Below are positions 1 through 8,900 of a stretch of DNA of 64,000 nt, piece by piece; position 1 is the first letter of the stretch, and each line of letters begins with the position of its first letter. Both the position numbers and the translations under genes were made by a program. The DNA comes from CAYWKU01 sp964459325 (GTDB taxonomy: Bacteria > RBG-13-61-14 > CAYWKU01), in contig CAYWKU010000008.1 in NCBI GenBank assembly GCA_964459325.1, positions 1 to 64,000 of the forward strand, written 5' to 3'. Under the pieces are notes generated by a model. The model had not been told where the DNA came from and searched no databases. It saw only the letters and a list, made by a program, of their open reading frames with translations.

Positions 1-126
1 TCGCTCACCCACACAAGCAAGTTGTGTGGGCTATCAACTATATGGAAACCACGGGCTTCCAGCCCGTGGAGCTTCACATCTATGCCCACAGCCCCGGACT
101 TCAGTCCGGGGGTATGCAGGTCTCTC
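1..126. repeat. Dispersed hairpin repeat, copy 1
   Basis: Three hairpins in a row: arms 8-16/22-30 (CCCACACAA/TTGTGTGGG), 49-57/61-69 (CCACGGGCT/AGCCCGTGG) and 92-100/103-111 (CCCCGGACT/AGTCCGGGG). Bases 1-54 match 59640-59693 with one mismatch, and 45-117 match 59332-59403 closely. The element is non-coding as far as I can see. Bases 127-266, up to the first gene, show nothing recognisable. Confidence 0.8.
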
Positions 127-266
127 CCACAACCTGTTGACTACCCGATTGCGGGCGGTTTACACTTGATACGAACAAAATCGCGCGGTCGCTTTTCCAA
201 TAGATAAAATCCTTCCGACAGAAAGGAACATAGCCCATCAACCGCATATCCGACAGGCAGCGGGAC

Positions 267-1031
267 GTGGCCCGCTTTTACGATAAGCTCAAGTACGGCC
301 TGGAGACCGACGACCCCTTCATCGGCCGGTATCTCCTCGGAACGGTGGGCCTGACCGAGCGCGACCTCGCCGGCCAGCGAGTGCTCGAAGTCGGCATCGG
401 CCGCGGCAACTGGACGATGGCGCTCTCGAAACACGCCCGCTCCTACGCCGGGGCCGACATCAGCATGGACAGCCTCAAGCACGTTAAGGAGCGCTTTACG
501 ACCCGGGTGGTTCAATCGAACATCACCGCCCTTCCCTTCCCCTCCGATTATTTCGACCGGGTCTTCGGCATCGGCGTATTGCCCGCCGTTGAGCATGACC
601 GGGAGGGATTTGGCGAGCTTGCGCGGGTGGTCAAGCCCGGCGGGCGATTGCACCTTTTCTGTTACGGCAAAGTCTGGCCGCGCAACCTTATTCGCGACGC
701 CGTCTACTACGCCACCCGCAACCTTTCCGGGGATAAGCAGCGCAAGATATGCTACCAGTTCGCCCGGCTGGGCAAACTTCCGGCGCCCGAATCGGTGCTT
801 TTCCGCAACGAGCTCGAGTTTGCGCTTCTGGACTGGTACCTGGCGCCCATTCAGAACCGTCACTCTTACCGGCAGATTGCCCGTTGGATGAGGCGGGAGG
901 GCGTTACGCCGTTGCGGTTCAGCCCCTACCCCCACCGGTCACGTTTTTTACTGCACCGGCTGGCGGCGCGGATGCCGGTGCTGGACTCGGCGGTATCGCC
1001 GGATTTCTTCGCCGAAGGGGTAAAGGCGTGA
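267..1031 (+). CDS. Class I SAM-dependent methyltransferase
   Basis: A 254-residue protein with the Rossmann-like methyltransferase fold. The SAM-binding loop is VLEVGIGRGNW (about residue 40), the acidic end of strand 2 lies in GADIS (about 63), and RVVKPGG near 130 is the usual post-strand-5 turn. The last 100 residues are rich in Arg, Tyr and Phe and are not recognised, so the substrate is unknown. It starts at GTG and its last four bases (GTGA) overlap the start of the carbamoyltransferase gene. A second methyltransferase follows that gene, so the three probably act on one small molecule or glycan. Family assignment is firm; the pathway is inference. Confidence 0.85.
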   Translation: MARFYDKLKYGLETDDPFIGRYLLGTVGLTERDLAGQRVLEVGIGRGNWTMALSKHARSYAGADISMDSLKHVKERFTTRVVQSNITALPFPSDYFDRVFGIGVLPAVEHDREGFGELARVVKPGGRLHLFCYGKVWPRNLIRDAVYYATRNLSGDKQRKICYQFARLGKLPAPESVLFRNELEFALLDWYLAPIQNRHSYRQIARWMRREGVTPLRFSPYPHRSRFLLHRLAARMPVLDSAVSPDFFAEGVKA

Positions 1032-2710
1032 TAATACTTGGCATCGTGGGCGGCTTTCACGACCCCGCCGCGTGCCTTTTGGCCGACGGCAAGGTGGTGG
1101 CGGTGGCCGAGGAGGAGCGGTTTACCGGCGTCAAGCACGATTACGGCTCCTTCCCCGACAACGCCGCCGATTACTGCCTGCGCGAGGCGGGGCTGTTATG
1201 GATGGACGTGGACGCCGTGGCCTACCCCTTCGACCACGAGTTCCTCATAAAATCCAACCTGGAAGTGGAGCCGTGGCGGTCAGAATTCGCCCGCGACCGG
1301 CTGCCGATGCTGAGGTTCAAAGAATACTTCGGCTCCATCCTGCTTCGGGTGAAAACGTGGTGCGCCCAGCGGGGCCTGCCGGAGCCGGTCTTCGTGGACC
1401 ATCACGCATCGCACCTGGCGGGAGCGTTGTACGGCTCGGATTTCGACCGGGCGGCGCTGCTTTCCATAGATTCAAGGGGCGAGCTTCATTCGACTGTCAC
1501 CGCCGTCGGCGAGGGGGATAAAATCAGCGAGCTGAACCGCATCGCCCTACCCCATTCGCTGGGAATGCTTTACACCGGCGTTACCGGCTTCCTCGGCTAC
1601 CGGCCCTACGACGGCGAAGGCACGGTCATGGGACTGGCCCCTTACGGCGAAGACCGCTACCCGGAACTTTTCAACAAAATCGCGTGGGAAAAAAACGGCG
1701 GCTTCGAGTGCGAGCCGGGCTACCTGTGGAACTCGCGCACCGACGGCTTCCTCTCCAACCCGGACCCCTTGGCGGAGCATTTCGGGGAAGCCAGACCCTA
1801 CCGCCCCGACCCGCGCAACGGCGCCGACGAGCATATCGCGTGCAGCCTCCAGGCCCGATTGACCGCCATTGTCAAAAGCATGGCGCATAATCTTATCGAA
1901 AGCGTCGGCTGCCGGAAACTTTGCATCGCCGGAGGCGTGGGGCTTAACTCGAAACTGAACGGGGAGTTATACGAGCTGGACTGCGTGGACGAACTGTACG
2001 TGTTTCCGCTGGCCAACGACGCCGGTTGCGCCGTGGGGGCGGCTTATCACGTGTATAAAGAAAGGACGGGCAGGCGGCCCGAGCCGCTTCGGCACGTTTT
2101 CCTGGGGCCGGGTTTCAGCGACTCCGAAGCCCGCCTCGCCGCCGAAAGCTCCGGCCATGCCCTCTCCGAACCGGCGGACATGGCCGGGGAAGTGGCGAAC
2201 CTGCTGGCGGAGGGGAAGGTGGTCGGATGGGTGCAGGGGCGGATGGAAGCCGGCCCGCGAGCCCTGGGTGGCAGGTCTATAATGGCCGACCCCTCCCGCA
2301 TCGAAATAAAGGACGCGGTTAACGAGCGGGTTAAGCGCCGGGAGCCGTGGCGGCCCTTCGCGGCCACAATCGCGGATACTCATGCCGCGCAATACCTCGA
2401 ATCACCCGGCGACGCGCGGTTCATGATAACCTGCTACAGGGTCAAAGCCGAAGCGCGGGAGCGGCTGGCGGGGGCGTCGCACATAGACGGCACCAACCGG
2501 GCGCAGGTTATCGGGCGGGACGAAAACCCGCTCTATTACGATGTTGTAACAAAATTCGGCGAAAAAACGGGCACTTACGGCGTGCTAAACACCAGCTTCA
2601 ACCTCAAAGGCAAGCCCATCGTACGCACTCCCGCCGACGCGGTGGAGGTTTTTGAATCCAGCGGCATGGACGCGCTGGCGGTGCGGCGCTACCTTCTGGT
2701 GAAATCATGA
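1028..2710 (+). CDS. NodU/CmcH-family carbamoyltransferase
   Basis: A 560-residue carbamoyltransferase; family members transfer carbamoyl from carbamoyl phosphate to a hydroxyl of a sugar or antibiotic. The N-terminal domain has GGFHDPAACLLADG (residues 8-21), EEERFTGVKHD (about 30) and the VDHHASHLAGALYGS metal-site region (about 125). Next come LCIAGGVGLNSKLNGEL (about 300) and the C-terminal domain GWVQGRMEAGPRALGGRS (about 410), with REPWRPFA. Length is normal for the family. I place the start at GTG 1028, overlapping the previous stop as GTGA, with AAGGGG ten bases upstream; the open frame extends further upstream but that stretch lies inside the methyltransferase gene. The stop overlaps the next gene as ATGA. 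The acceptor substrate is unknown. Confidence 0.9.
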   Translation: MIILGIVGGFHDPAACLLADGKVVAVAEEERFTGVKHDYGSFPDNAADYCLREAGLLWMDVDAVAYPFDHEFLIKSNLEVEPWRSEFARDRLPMLRFKEYFGSILLRVKTWCAQRGLPEPVFVDHHASHLAGALYGSDFDRAALLSIDSRGELHSTVTAVGEGDKISELNRIALPHSLGMLYTGVTGFLGYRPYDGEGTVMGLAPYGEDRYPELFNKIAWEKNGGFECEPGYLWNSRTDGFLSNPDPLAEHFGEARPYRPDPRNGADEHIACSLQARLTAIVKSMAHNLIESVGCRKLCIAGGVGLNSKLNGELYELDCVDELYVFPLANDAGCAVGAAYHVYKERTGRRPEPLRHVFLGPGFSDSEARLAAESSGHALSEPADMAGEVANLLAEGKVVGWVQGRMEAGPRALGGRSIMADPSRIEIKDAVNERVKRREPWRPFAATIADTHAAQYLESPGDARFMITCYRVKAEARERLAGASHIDGTNRAQVIGRDENPLYYDVVTKFGEKTGTYGVLNTSFNLKGKPIVRTPADAVEVFESSGMDALAVRRYLLVKS

Positions 2711-3684
2711 ACGTGTTCGGGCTACCGGTCGACCAATACCAGCGCTACCGCATCGCGGCGGACGCGGTGAACGCCCTGCGCGAGGGCCGCCGGGGCATGA
2801 AAATCCTCGAAGTGGGTGGATACCCGCCCCGGCTGGGGCATTTCCTGCCGGACGACCAGGTGCTGGTGACCGACACCGTCGAGGCTGAGGAGCCGGGTTA
2901 CATGAGGGCGGACGCTATGAGTCTGCCCTTCGGCGATAAATCCTTCGACGGGGCGATTTCGCTGGACGTGCTCGAGCATATTCCGCCGGAAGAACGGGAG
3001 GGATTCATCGCTGAGGTGGCGCGGGTGGCCGGGTCTTTTCTGGTCATCGCCGCTCCCTTCGACGACGGGAACGGGATAATATCGGGCGCGGAGGAGGCGA
3101 TTTTCGAGTTTGTGCGGGAAAATCACGACTACGAGCACGAATATTTACAGCAGCACATCAGATATGGGCTTCCAGGTATCGAGGATACAATAAAATATTT
3201 TCACAAGGAGGGTTGGCATATTCATACCCTTGGCAACGGGTACTTTCCGCACTGGTTATCAATGATTCTGCTTGAATATACCTCCGAAATTGACTCGAAG
3301 CTTGAAATAATAAGGGATAAGCTGCGGGAATATATGAATTATCACTTCTATACGCATGACAACCGCGAGCCGGCTTACCGCCACGCGATAGTGGCGTCGC
3401 GGGCCGGTTTCTCCGAGTCTCAGAGGGCCGGGTTGCACAAAATTGCATCACCCGACCCTCCGGCAAAGTGGCCGCCGATGGAGTATGTCCACACGCTGGT
3501 GGAAATGGCGCGGCTGGACACTCAGAGGCGGCTGGAGGGGAAAATCGAGGGGCTGGAGCACGATTTGGCCGCCCGGGAGGAGGAGATACGCCATTTGAAG
3601 GCCTACGTTTCCGAGCTGGAGGATTTCGCGGGCAAGGTCAAAAGCCTCATGCCCTACAGGATTTACGAGAAGCTGTTCAAGTAG
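2707..3684 (+). CDS. SAM-dependent methyltransferase with C-terminal coiled coil
   Basis: A 325-residue class I methyltransferase. ILEVGGYPPRLG (about residue 33) is the SAM loop, in a less usual GGYP form. DTVEAEEPGYMRADAMSLPFGDKSFDGAISLDVLEHI (split here as strands 2 to 4, residues 58-95) is typical of the Methyltransf_11 type. From about 265 to 315 the chain is a heptad-like coiled coil (RLEGKIEGLEHDLAAREEEI). It starts at ATG overlapping the carbamoyltransferase stop by four bases, so it is translationally coupled. Such methyltransferase-plus-coiled-coil proteins occur in surface polysaccharide clusters; that role is inference. Its TAG stop is the first codon of a hairpin repeat. Confidence 0.85.
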   Translation: MNVFGLPVDQYQRYRIAADAVNALREGRRGMKILEVGGYPPRLGHFLPDDQVLVTDTVEAEEPGYMRADAMSLPFGDKSFDGAISLDVLEHIPPEEREGFIAEVARVAGSFLVIAAPFDDGNGIISGAEEAIFEFVRENHDYEHEYLQQHIRYGLPGIEDTIKYFHKEGWHIHTLGNGYFPHWLSMILLEYTSEIDSKLEIIRDKLREYMNYHFYTHDNREPAYRHAIVASRAGFSESQRAGLHKIASPDPPAKWPPMEYVHTLVEMARLDTQRRLEGKIEGLEHDLAAREEEIRHLKAYVSELEDFAGKVKSLMPYRIYEKLFK

Positions 3685-3752
3685 GCGCGGCACTCTTGCC
3701 GCGCATTCCAGGGCACCCCTTGGGGTGCCCGACAGGAGTGTCGGGCCTACGA
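3682..3752. repeat. Hairpin repeat following a stop codon
   Basis: Begins at the TAG stop of the methyltransferase and holds GC-rich hairpins: GCGCGGCActcTTGCCGCGC-like, GGGCACCCC/GGGGTGCCC and CCCGACAggagTGTCGGG. The 26 bases 3725-3750 recur exactly at 60517-60542, where the same TAG-GCGCGG motif is found next to the xerC stop. Confidence 0.75.
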
Positions 3753-3774
3753 GGAGCGAAATGTGAGGTAATTT

Positions 3775-4677
3775 ATGCTGGCCAAAGTCACATGCATACC
3801 GTGTTATTTCAAACAGGCGCTTTCAGGCGCCGATTTCATGGGGGCGAGCGAGGAGACGAAGCTGGCGATGATGCACGAAGTGGCCCGGCTGGCGCCCGAC
3901 CTCGGCCTTAACGCCACCCCGGCCCACAACTCGAGCATCGTCATCAAGGCCGCGAACAAAATCATGGGCGTCGAAGACCCTTACCGGGACGAAAAGAAAA
4001 AGTACAACGCCATGGCGCTGGAGCTGTACCCTCGCCTGCTAAACATAGCCGACTCCTCCGAAAACCCGCTGGAGACGGCGGCGAAACTGTCGGTGGTGGG
4101 CAACATCATCGACCTGGGCATCCGCTCGGAGATAAACATTGACGCCACCATCGAGCAGGTGCTCGGGGCCGGGTTCGTCCTGGACAGGTCCGCCCGGCTG
4201 ATGGAGCTGCTCGAGCGGCCCCGGCGGGTGCTGTACCTTGTGGACAACGCCGGGGAGGTTGTGTTCGATAAGCTGTTCGTCCGGAAACTCATGGATAACG
4301 GTCACGAGGTGACGGTGGGGGTAAAGTCCGGCCCCATCCTGAACGACGCCACCGCCGAAGACGCCCGCGAGGTGGGCATGGACGAGGTTACCGAAGTGGT
4401 GGAGACCGGCTCGGATAACGCGGGCACCGACCTGGAGACATGCTCGAAGGAATTCTTGAAACTGTTCCAGTCGGCGGAGGTGGTGATTGCCAAGGGCCAG
4501 GCCAATTACGAGACCCTGGAAGGCGCCCGGCGGGAGCTGTTTATCATACTGAAAACCAAGTGCGAGACGGTGGCCCGAGACGTAGGAGTGCCGCTGGGGG
4601 AACTGGTGTTTTTCGAGAATCGGAGGGTGGCTTCGATGGAGCGGCTTTCCGAGTTCGGGGAGCAGTGTTTTCATTGA
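3775..4677 (+). CDS. DUF89 / ARMT1-like damage-control phosphatase
   Basis: A 300-residue protein of the DUF89 family, in the short form seen in archaea and some bacteria. Family members are metal-dependent phosphatases thought to remove damaged or surplus phosphometabolites. Visible motifs: the N-terminal CIPCYFKQA (Cys-x2-Cys), NPLETAAKLSVVGNIIDLG (about 95-115), YLVDNAGEVVFDKL (about 150; DNAGE holds a metal-binding Asp and Asn), VKSGPILNDAT (about 180) and VIAKGQANYETL (about 237). The start has GAGGTAA seven bases upstream. It is preceded by a repeat and followed by a hairpin-rich gap, so it is probably transcribed alone. The natural substrate cannot be read from sequence. Confidence 0.88.
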   Translation: MLAKVTCIPCYFKQALSGADFMGASEETKLAMMHEVARLAPDLGLNATPAHNSSIVIKAANKIMGVEDPYRDEKKKYNAMALELYPRLLNIADSSENPLETAAKLSVVGNIIDLGIRSEINIDATIEQVLGAGFVLDRSARLMELLERPRRVLYLVDNAGEVVFDKLFVRKLMDNGHEVTVGVKSGPILNDATAEDAREVGMDEVTEVVETGSDNAGTDLETCSKEFLKLFQSAEVVIAKGQANYETLEGARRELFIILKTKCETVARDVGVPLGELVFFENRRVASMERLSEFGEQCFH

Positions 4678-4864
4678 TTTGAAATCGGCCTTATATTATT
4701 GAGCGGGTAGCCCGGCTTAGAGCCCGAGTTGGATAGTGGATAGCGGCGAAGCCGCAGTGGATAGCCCACACAACTCGTTGTGTGGGCGCCGAAGGCGCAT
4801 GAGAAATAAGAACAATGCATGGAACTAATGAAATTCTTCCATAATTCTCCTGTTGCTTGCGCAA
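4678..4864. repeat. Hairpin-rich intergenic stretch
   Basis: Holds GCGGCgaaGCCGC (4743-4755) and a near-perfect hairpin with arms 4765-4774 and 4777-4786 (CCCACACAAC/GTTGTGTGGG). The second is a diverged relative of the hairpins at 8-30 and 59647-59669. No coding signal is seen. Confidence 0.6.
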
Positions 4865-4901
4865 CACAGCTTACGCTTCGCTTTAAGCTGTGCTATATTA
4901 T
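4865..4901 (+). promoter_or_regulatory. Palindrome over the putative MNT-HEPN promoter
   Basis: A perfect 9-base inverted repeat, CACAGCTTA (4865-4873) and TAAGCTGTG (4884-4892), lies directly before a TATATTATTAT stretch (4894-4904) that can serve as a -10 element, 25 bases before the start codon at 4917. Toxin-antitoxin modules commonly repress themselves through such a site; binding here is inference. The -35 element is weak. Confidence 0.45.
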
Positions 4902-4916
4902 TATCTGGAAACGGAT

Positions 4917-5246
4917 ATGACCGGCGACAAAGAAATACGAAGCACCATAATGAAGATGGTGGAGAAGCTGAAAGCCGAATACAGGCCGGAAAAGATTATA
5001 TTGTTCGGCTCCTACGCATCCGGCGAACCTACCGCCGATAGCGACATTGACCTGTTGATTATCAAGAACACGGAAAAGCGCCCTATAGACCGCTGGAGCG
5101 AAGTGAAGCGGCTGCTCAGGGATACAAACCGAACCCTCCCCGTCTCCCCATTTGTGTACACTGAAAAGGAAATAGAGGACCGAAGGGCTGTAAAAGACTT
5201 TTTCATAGAGGAGATTCTCGAAAACGGGGAAGTGCTGCATGGATGA
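4917..5246 (+). CDS. MNT-type minimal nucleotidyltransferase (antitoxin-like)
   Basis: A 109-residue minimal nucleotidyltransferase of the polymerase-beta superfamily. The signature GS-x10-DxD is complete: FGSYASGEPTADSDIDLLI, about residues 34-52. Such proteins pair with HEPN proteins and can add AMP to the partner to neutralise it. I choose ATG 4917 (GGAA six bases upstream); the frame remains open to GTG 4890, but that start sits inside the upstream palindrome. The 3' end overlaps the HEPN gene by 8 bases, so the two form one module. Alternative roles of MNT-HEPN pairs (nucleotide-based immunity) cannot be excluded. Confidence 0.85.
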   Translation: MTGDKEIRSTIMKMVEKLKAEYRPEKIILFGSYASGEPTADSDIDLLIIKNTEKRPIDRWSEVKRLLRDTNRTLPVSPFVYTEKEIEDRRAVKDFFIEEILENGEVLHG

Positions 5247-5643
5247 GGCTTTCAAAAGACAGGCTGATGAATGGTTTGAAAGAGGCCGCCATGATATTGA
5301 AACCGCTCAATTTCTATATGAGCAACGCGGTTACACGGATGTTATAGCCTACCACATCCAACAAGCCATCGAAAAATATTTGAAGGGTTATCTTGTACTG
5401 GACGGGAAAAAGCCACCGAAAATCCACGAACTTGACACCTTACTCGCGCACATATCAACCTTTGACACGAGTTTAGATGACTTTCTGGAGTTATGTGAAA
5501 AATCCTCAAGATATTATATCGAGGAGCGTTATCCTCCGGGCCCACCTGTACAATATGAATACGAAGAAATTGAAACTGACTTGGAGACTGCATGGAACTT
5601 AATCAGATTGATTGAGGAAAAAGCGGGAATCGCAAAAGGTTAA
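5239..5643 (+). CDS. HEPN-domain protein (PF05168-like)
   Basis: A 134-residue all-helical HEPN protein. It shows the family pattern W-x3-A-x2-D-x3-A at the start (EWFERGRHDIETAQFLYEQ), AYHIQQAIEKYLKGYLVLDG (about 36-55), IHELDTLL (about 62) and a final ERYPPGP (about 96). The RNase motif R-x4-6-H seen in toxic HEPN proteins is not visible, which is common for this subclass. It overlaps the MNT gene by 8 bases. The likely role is the toxin or effector partner of the MNT protein, or a nucleotide-binding partner; the activity cannot be decided here. Confidence 0.82.
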   Translation: MDEAFKRQADEWFERGRHDIETAQFLYEQRGYTDVIAYHIQQAIEKYLKGYLVLDGKKPPKIHELDTLLAHISTFDTSLDDFLELCEKSSRYYIEERYPPGPPVQYEYEEIETDLETAWNLIRLIEEKAGIAKG

Positions 5644-5941
5644 CATCTATTCAATTACCAGTTTTCATACCTGTCCAAAAACGGTTTTGTAATTGGACAG
5701 CATATGCCTGTTTCGAGCATGAGCATTTTTCACAAGGAGAACAGACAAGGGGCTTAAGCCCCTTGTCCGGGGCTTTTCGAGAAGTTTTTTGAATGAAATC
5801 GCAGGAATTTGCTATGACCTCCTATTTTGGACAGCATATGCCACACAGAGTGAACCAGGTTTTTGGATTATTTGCATACTCTAATAAAATCAGGGACTTA
5901 ACCCGTCCAAAATGGCTATTTTCAGGTTATTTTGGACAGTA
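5644..5941. repeat. Repeat-bearing gap with TTGGACAG motifs and a 24-base palindrome
   Basis: A 16-base direct repeat, TTGGACAGCATATGCC, occurs at 5693-5708 and 5827-5842. The first copy closes an inverted repeat with CTGTCCAA at 5671-5678. A further inverted pair, GTCCAAAAT (5905-5913) and ATTTTGGAC (5929-5937), lies at the start of addB. A perfect 24-base palindrome (GACAAGGGGCTT and its complement) sits at 5744-5767. No transposase is present. This looks like the footprint of a small mobile element or MITE; that is inference. Confidence 0.6.
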
Positions 5942-8900
5942 ATGACCAGTTTTATTGTTTTAATGACGAAAAGGTTTTACAAAGGCCCGCCGCGTGGATA
6001 CCTGGAGGAAGCTTTCGTCCGGGAGATTAGCGCGCTCGAGCGGCACCCGCTTGACGAAGTGACGGTGCTGGCGCCGACTCACCTGGTGGGGTGGAGGCTT
6101 CTTAGGAAGGTGGTAGATGTCGGCGGCGGCGCGGCGGGGCTGAAGTTCGTCACCTTCGACGGGCTGGCCGAAGGCGCCGCCTCATCGGCCATGGCCGCGC
6201 GCTCACTCAAACCCCTCCCCTCCCGGGCTGCAATGATAATGCTCGAGCAGGCGGCAAAGCGGGAGCTTACATCGTACAGCCGCCTGGGGGCGCTTCTGCC
6301 CTTCCGGGGTCTACCGGCTGCCCTGTGGAGTACCATCCGCGACCTCAAGGAAGCCCGCATCACCCCGGATATGCTGGCGGAAGCGGCGAAGGAAATGCTT
6401 GACCCGGCCAAGGTGGAGGAGATTGCCGGGGTCTGGGCGGGGTACGAGAAAGATAAAGAAAGCTCAGGTTTCTGCGATGATAAGGACAGGCAGTACCTTG
6501 CGCTGGAGGCATTGCAGGACGACCCGCCCCGGTTGGAAGCGCCCCTGTTCATCTATGGCGTATACGACGCCACTTACCTTCAGGCCGAGCTGCTTCGCTC
6601 GTACGTCGAAAACAATCCCGCCGTGGCTTTCATACCGTGGTATGAGCAGAAACCTGCGGTGGAATTTACCCGTCCGTTTATCGAGTTATTGAAGGATGCC
6701 GGTTTTGTGGAAGCCGGAAGCTCCTCCGGCGCCGAAGATGACCCCCTGTCGGATTTCCATGACCGCCTGTTTAACATGGAGGGGCAGGTGGAAGGCCTTG
6801 AGGGTGAAGGCCGCATCCGGCTTTTCACCGCAACCGACCCATATCATGAAGCCCGGGAAACCGTGCGGCATCTTATCGAGCGGTGCCGCGAGCGGGACAT
6901 ACCTTTCGACGAGGCCGGTATTATCCTGCGCAACGGCGCCGAATACGGGCCGCTTATCATGGAGGTTCTGGAAGAGGCGGATGTGCCGTATCGTTACGCC
7001 GTGAGTTACCCGCTTACCCGCACCCCGGGGGGGAGGGCGCTGACATACCTGGCCCGGCTGATAATCCCCCGCCGTCGCTGGAGCGCCAACGTGGCGGAAT
7101 TTCTGGAGGCGTCACCGTTGAAAAAGCTGTCGGACGGTCGCACCCCCCCGGCAAGCTCGTGGATGCGCGTTGCGCGGGAGGCGGGCATCGTAAAGTGGAC
7201 GGAGGAATACCGGAACCGGCTGAATTTGCACATCGACAAGTTAAAGAATGAGCTCAAATGGAAAACGGACACCGAAACCGTCCGGGATGACATTCACCAT
7301 GCCGAAAAGCTGGGCGGGTACATGGACGGTTTTCTATCGGAGCTGGACAGGATACCCCGTAACGCTACCTGGAAGACAATCGCCGAAAGGCTGGAGAAAA
7401 TTTATTCCTTCTGCTTTGACGAATCCGCCCGGGGCGTCAGCGAGTCGCTGGACTTATTGCGCAGGATGGCCGATATGTCCGACGCTTTGCCGCAATCGAG
7501 CGCCGAAGAATTCATAGACGCCCTCAACCGCGAAGCGGCGGAGACGAACGTCACCCCCGAAAAGAACGCCGCTCACGGAGTGGTGGTCGCAGACGTCATG
7601 CACGCCCGGGGCGCTTGCTTCAGAGCGGTGGCGATACCGGGGCTAAGCAAGGGTCGGTTCCCGGGACCTATCAGGGAAGACCCGCTGCTTCTTGATTACG
7701 AAAGAAAAAGCCTGCACGAGAAATTGAGGGATAAAACTTATGCGCCGGAGCTTAAAAAGGAGCGGCGGCCGGATGAGGAGAAGTTCCTGTTCCTTGCGGC
7801 CACCGGTTCCGGTAGCGACGCGGTGGCGTTAAGCTACCCCCGTGGTTATCATCCCGACGGAAAGCCCGCCTACCCTTCCAGTTTTTTCATCGAGGCGCTT
7901 GAAGCTTTTAAGGGCACATCGTTAAAAATCGAAGACGAGCTGGAGCGGTTGAAAGCGAAGCCCCTGTCGGGTGTCCAGGTTCCGGAAGAACTCGAGCGGG
8001 TTATTACACGTGAGGAAGCGTTGAGGTGGCTGGCCATCCATCGTCCCGACGGGTTGCCGCAGTTTCCCTTTCTGGAAGCCGCCGAGCGGGCTCTCGATAA
8101 TCATGACCGGAATCTGCTTACCGCCCATGATGCGGTAATCAAAGATGATGAAGTCAAAGATGAAATACGGAAAGCAATCGAGAACGGTACGCTGAGGTTT
8201 TCTCCGGGCAAGATCGAGAAATACGCCGAATGCCCCTTCAGCTTTTTCCTGCAAAATGTATTGAAGGTAGGCCCTCCCGAGGAGCCGGAGGACGTGGAGG
8301 AAATGACGGCGCTCGATTTGGGGGAGCTTTACCATCGGGTGTTGCAGGCTTTCTACCGCAGAATGCGGGATGGGAACCTTCTTCCGCTCGACGGAAAAAA
8401 TGTAGAACAATATCACCGGATACTCGATGATGAAGCCGACAGGATTTTCAGAGCGGTAGAGGAAAAGGGAGTCATGGTAGGAAAGGGACTCATGTGGAAT
8501 TTCCACAGGGAAAGAATCCTGGAAGACGCCAGGGCCCTTCTGGATAAGGACATCAAAGACAACGAGTGGACGCCCGCTTTTTTTGAAGTGCCGGTGGGGT
8601 GGCGAGGCCCGGATGAAGATTATGAAAAGGAGTTGGCCGGCAAAGAGCCGGTGCCGGTGCGGTTCGGGGATGACATCGAACTGCGACTTACCGGGCGCAT
8701 CGACCGGATAGATGTTTCCGGTGACGGAAAATCCGCCAGGATTATCGATTACAAGAGCGGTTCCGATTATGGATATATCGTAGATAAACTCAAGAAAGGC
8801 GAACAAATCCAGGTGGCGCTCTACATAAAAATGGCTGAAAAATTGTTGGAAAGCTCGGGTAAAGAGGTGAATGAGGGATATTATTATTTCATCAATAAGA

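Noticed and set aside
749..1027. Upstream extension of the carbamoyltransferase frame
   Set aside because: It lies inside the methyltransferase gene; the conserved family start matches GTG 1028 with a ribosome site.
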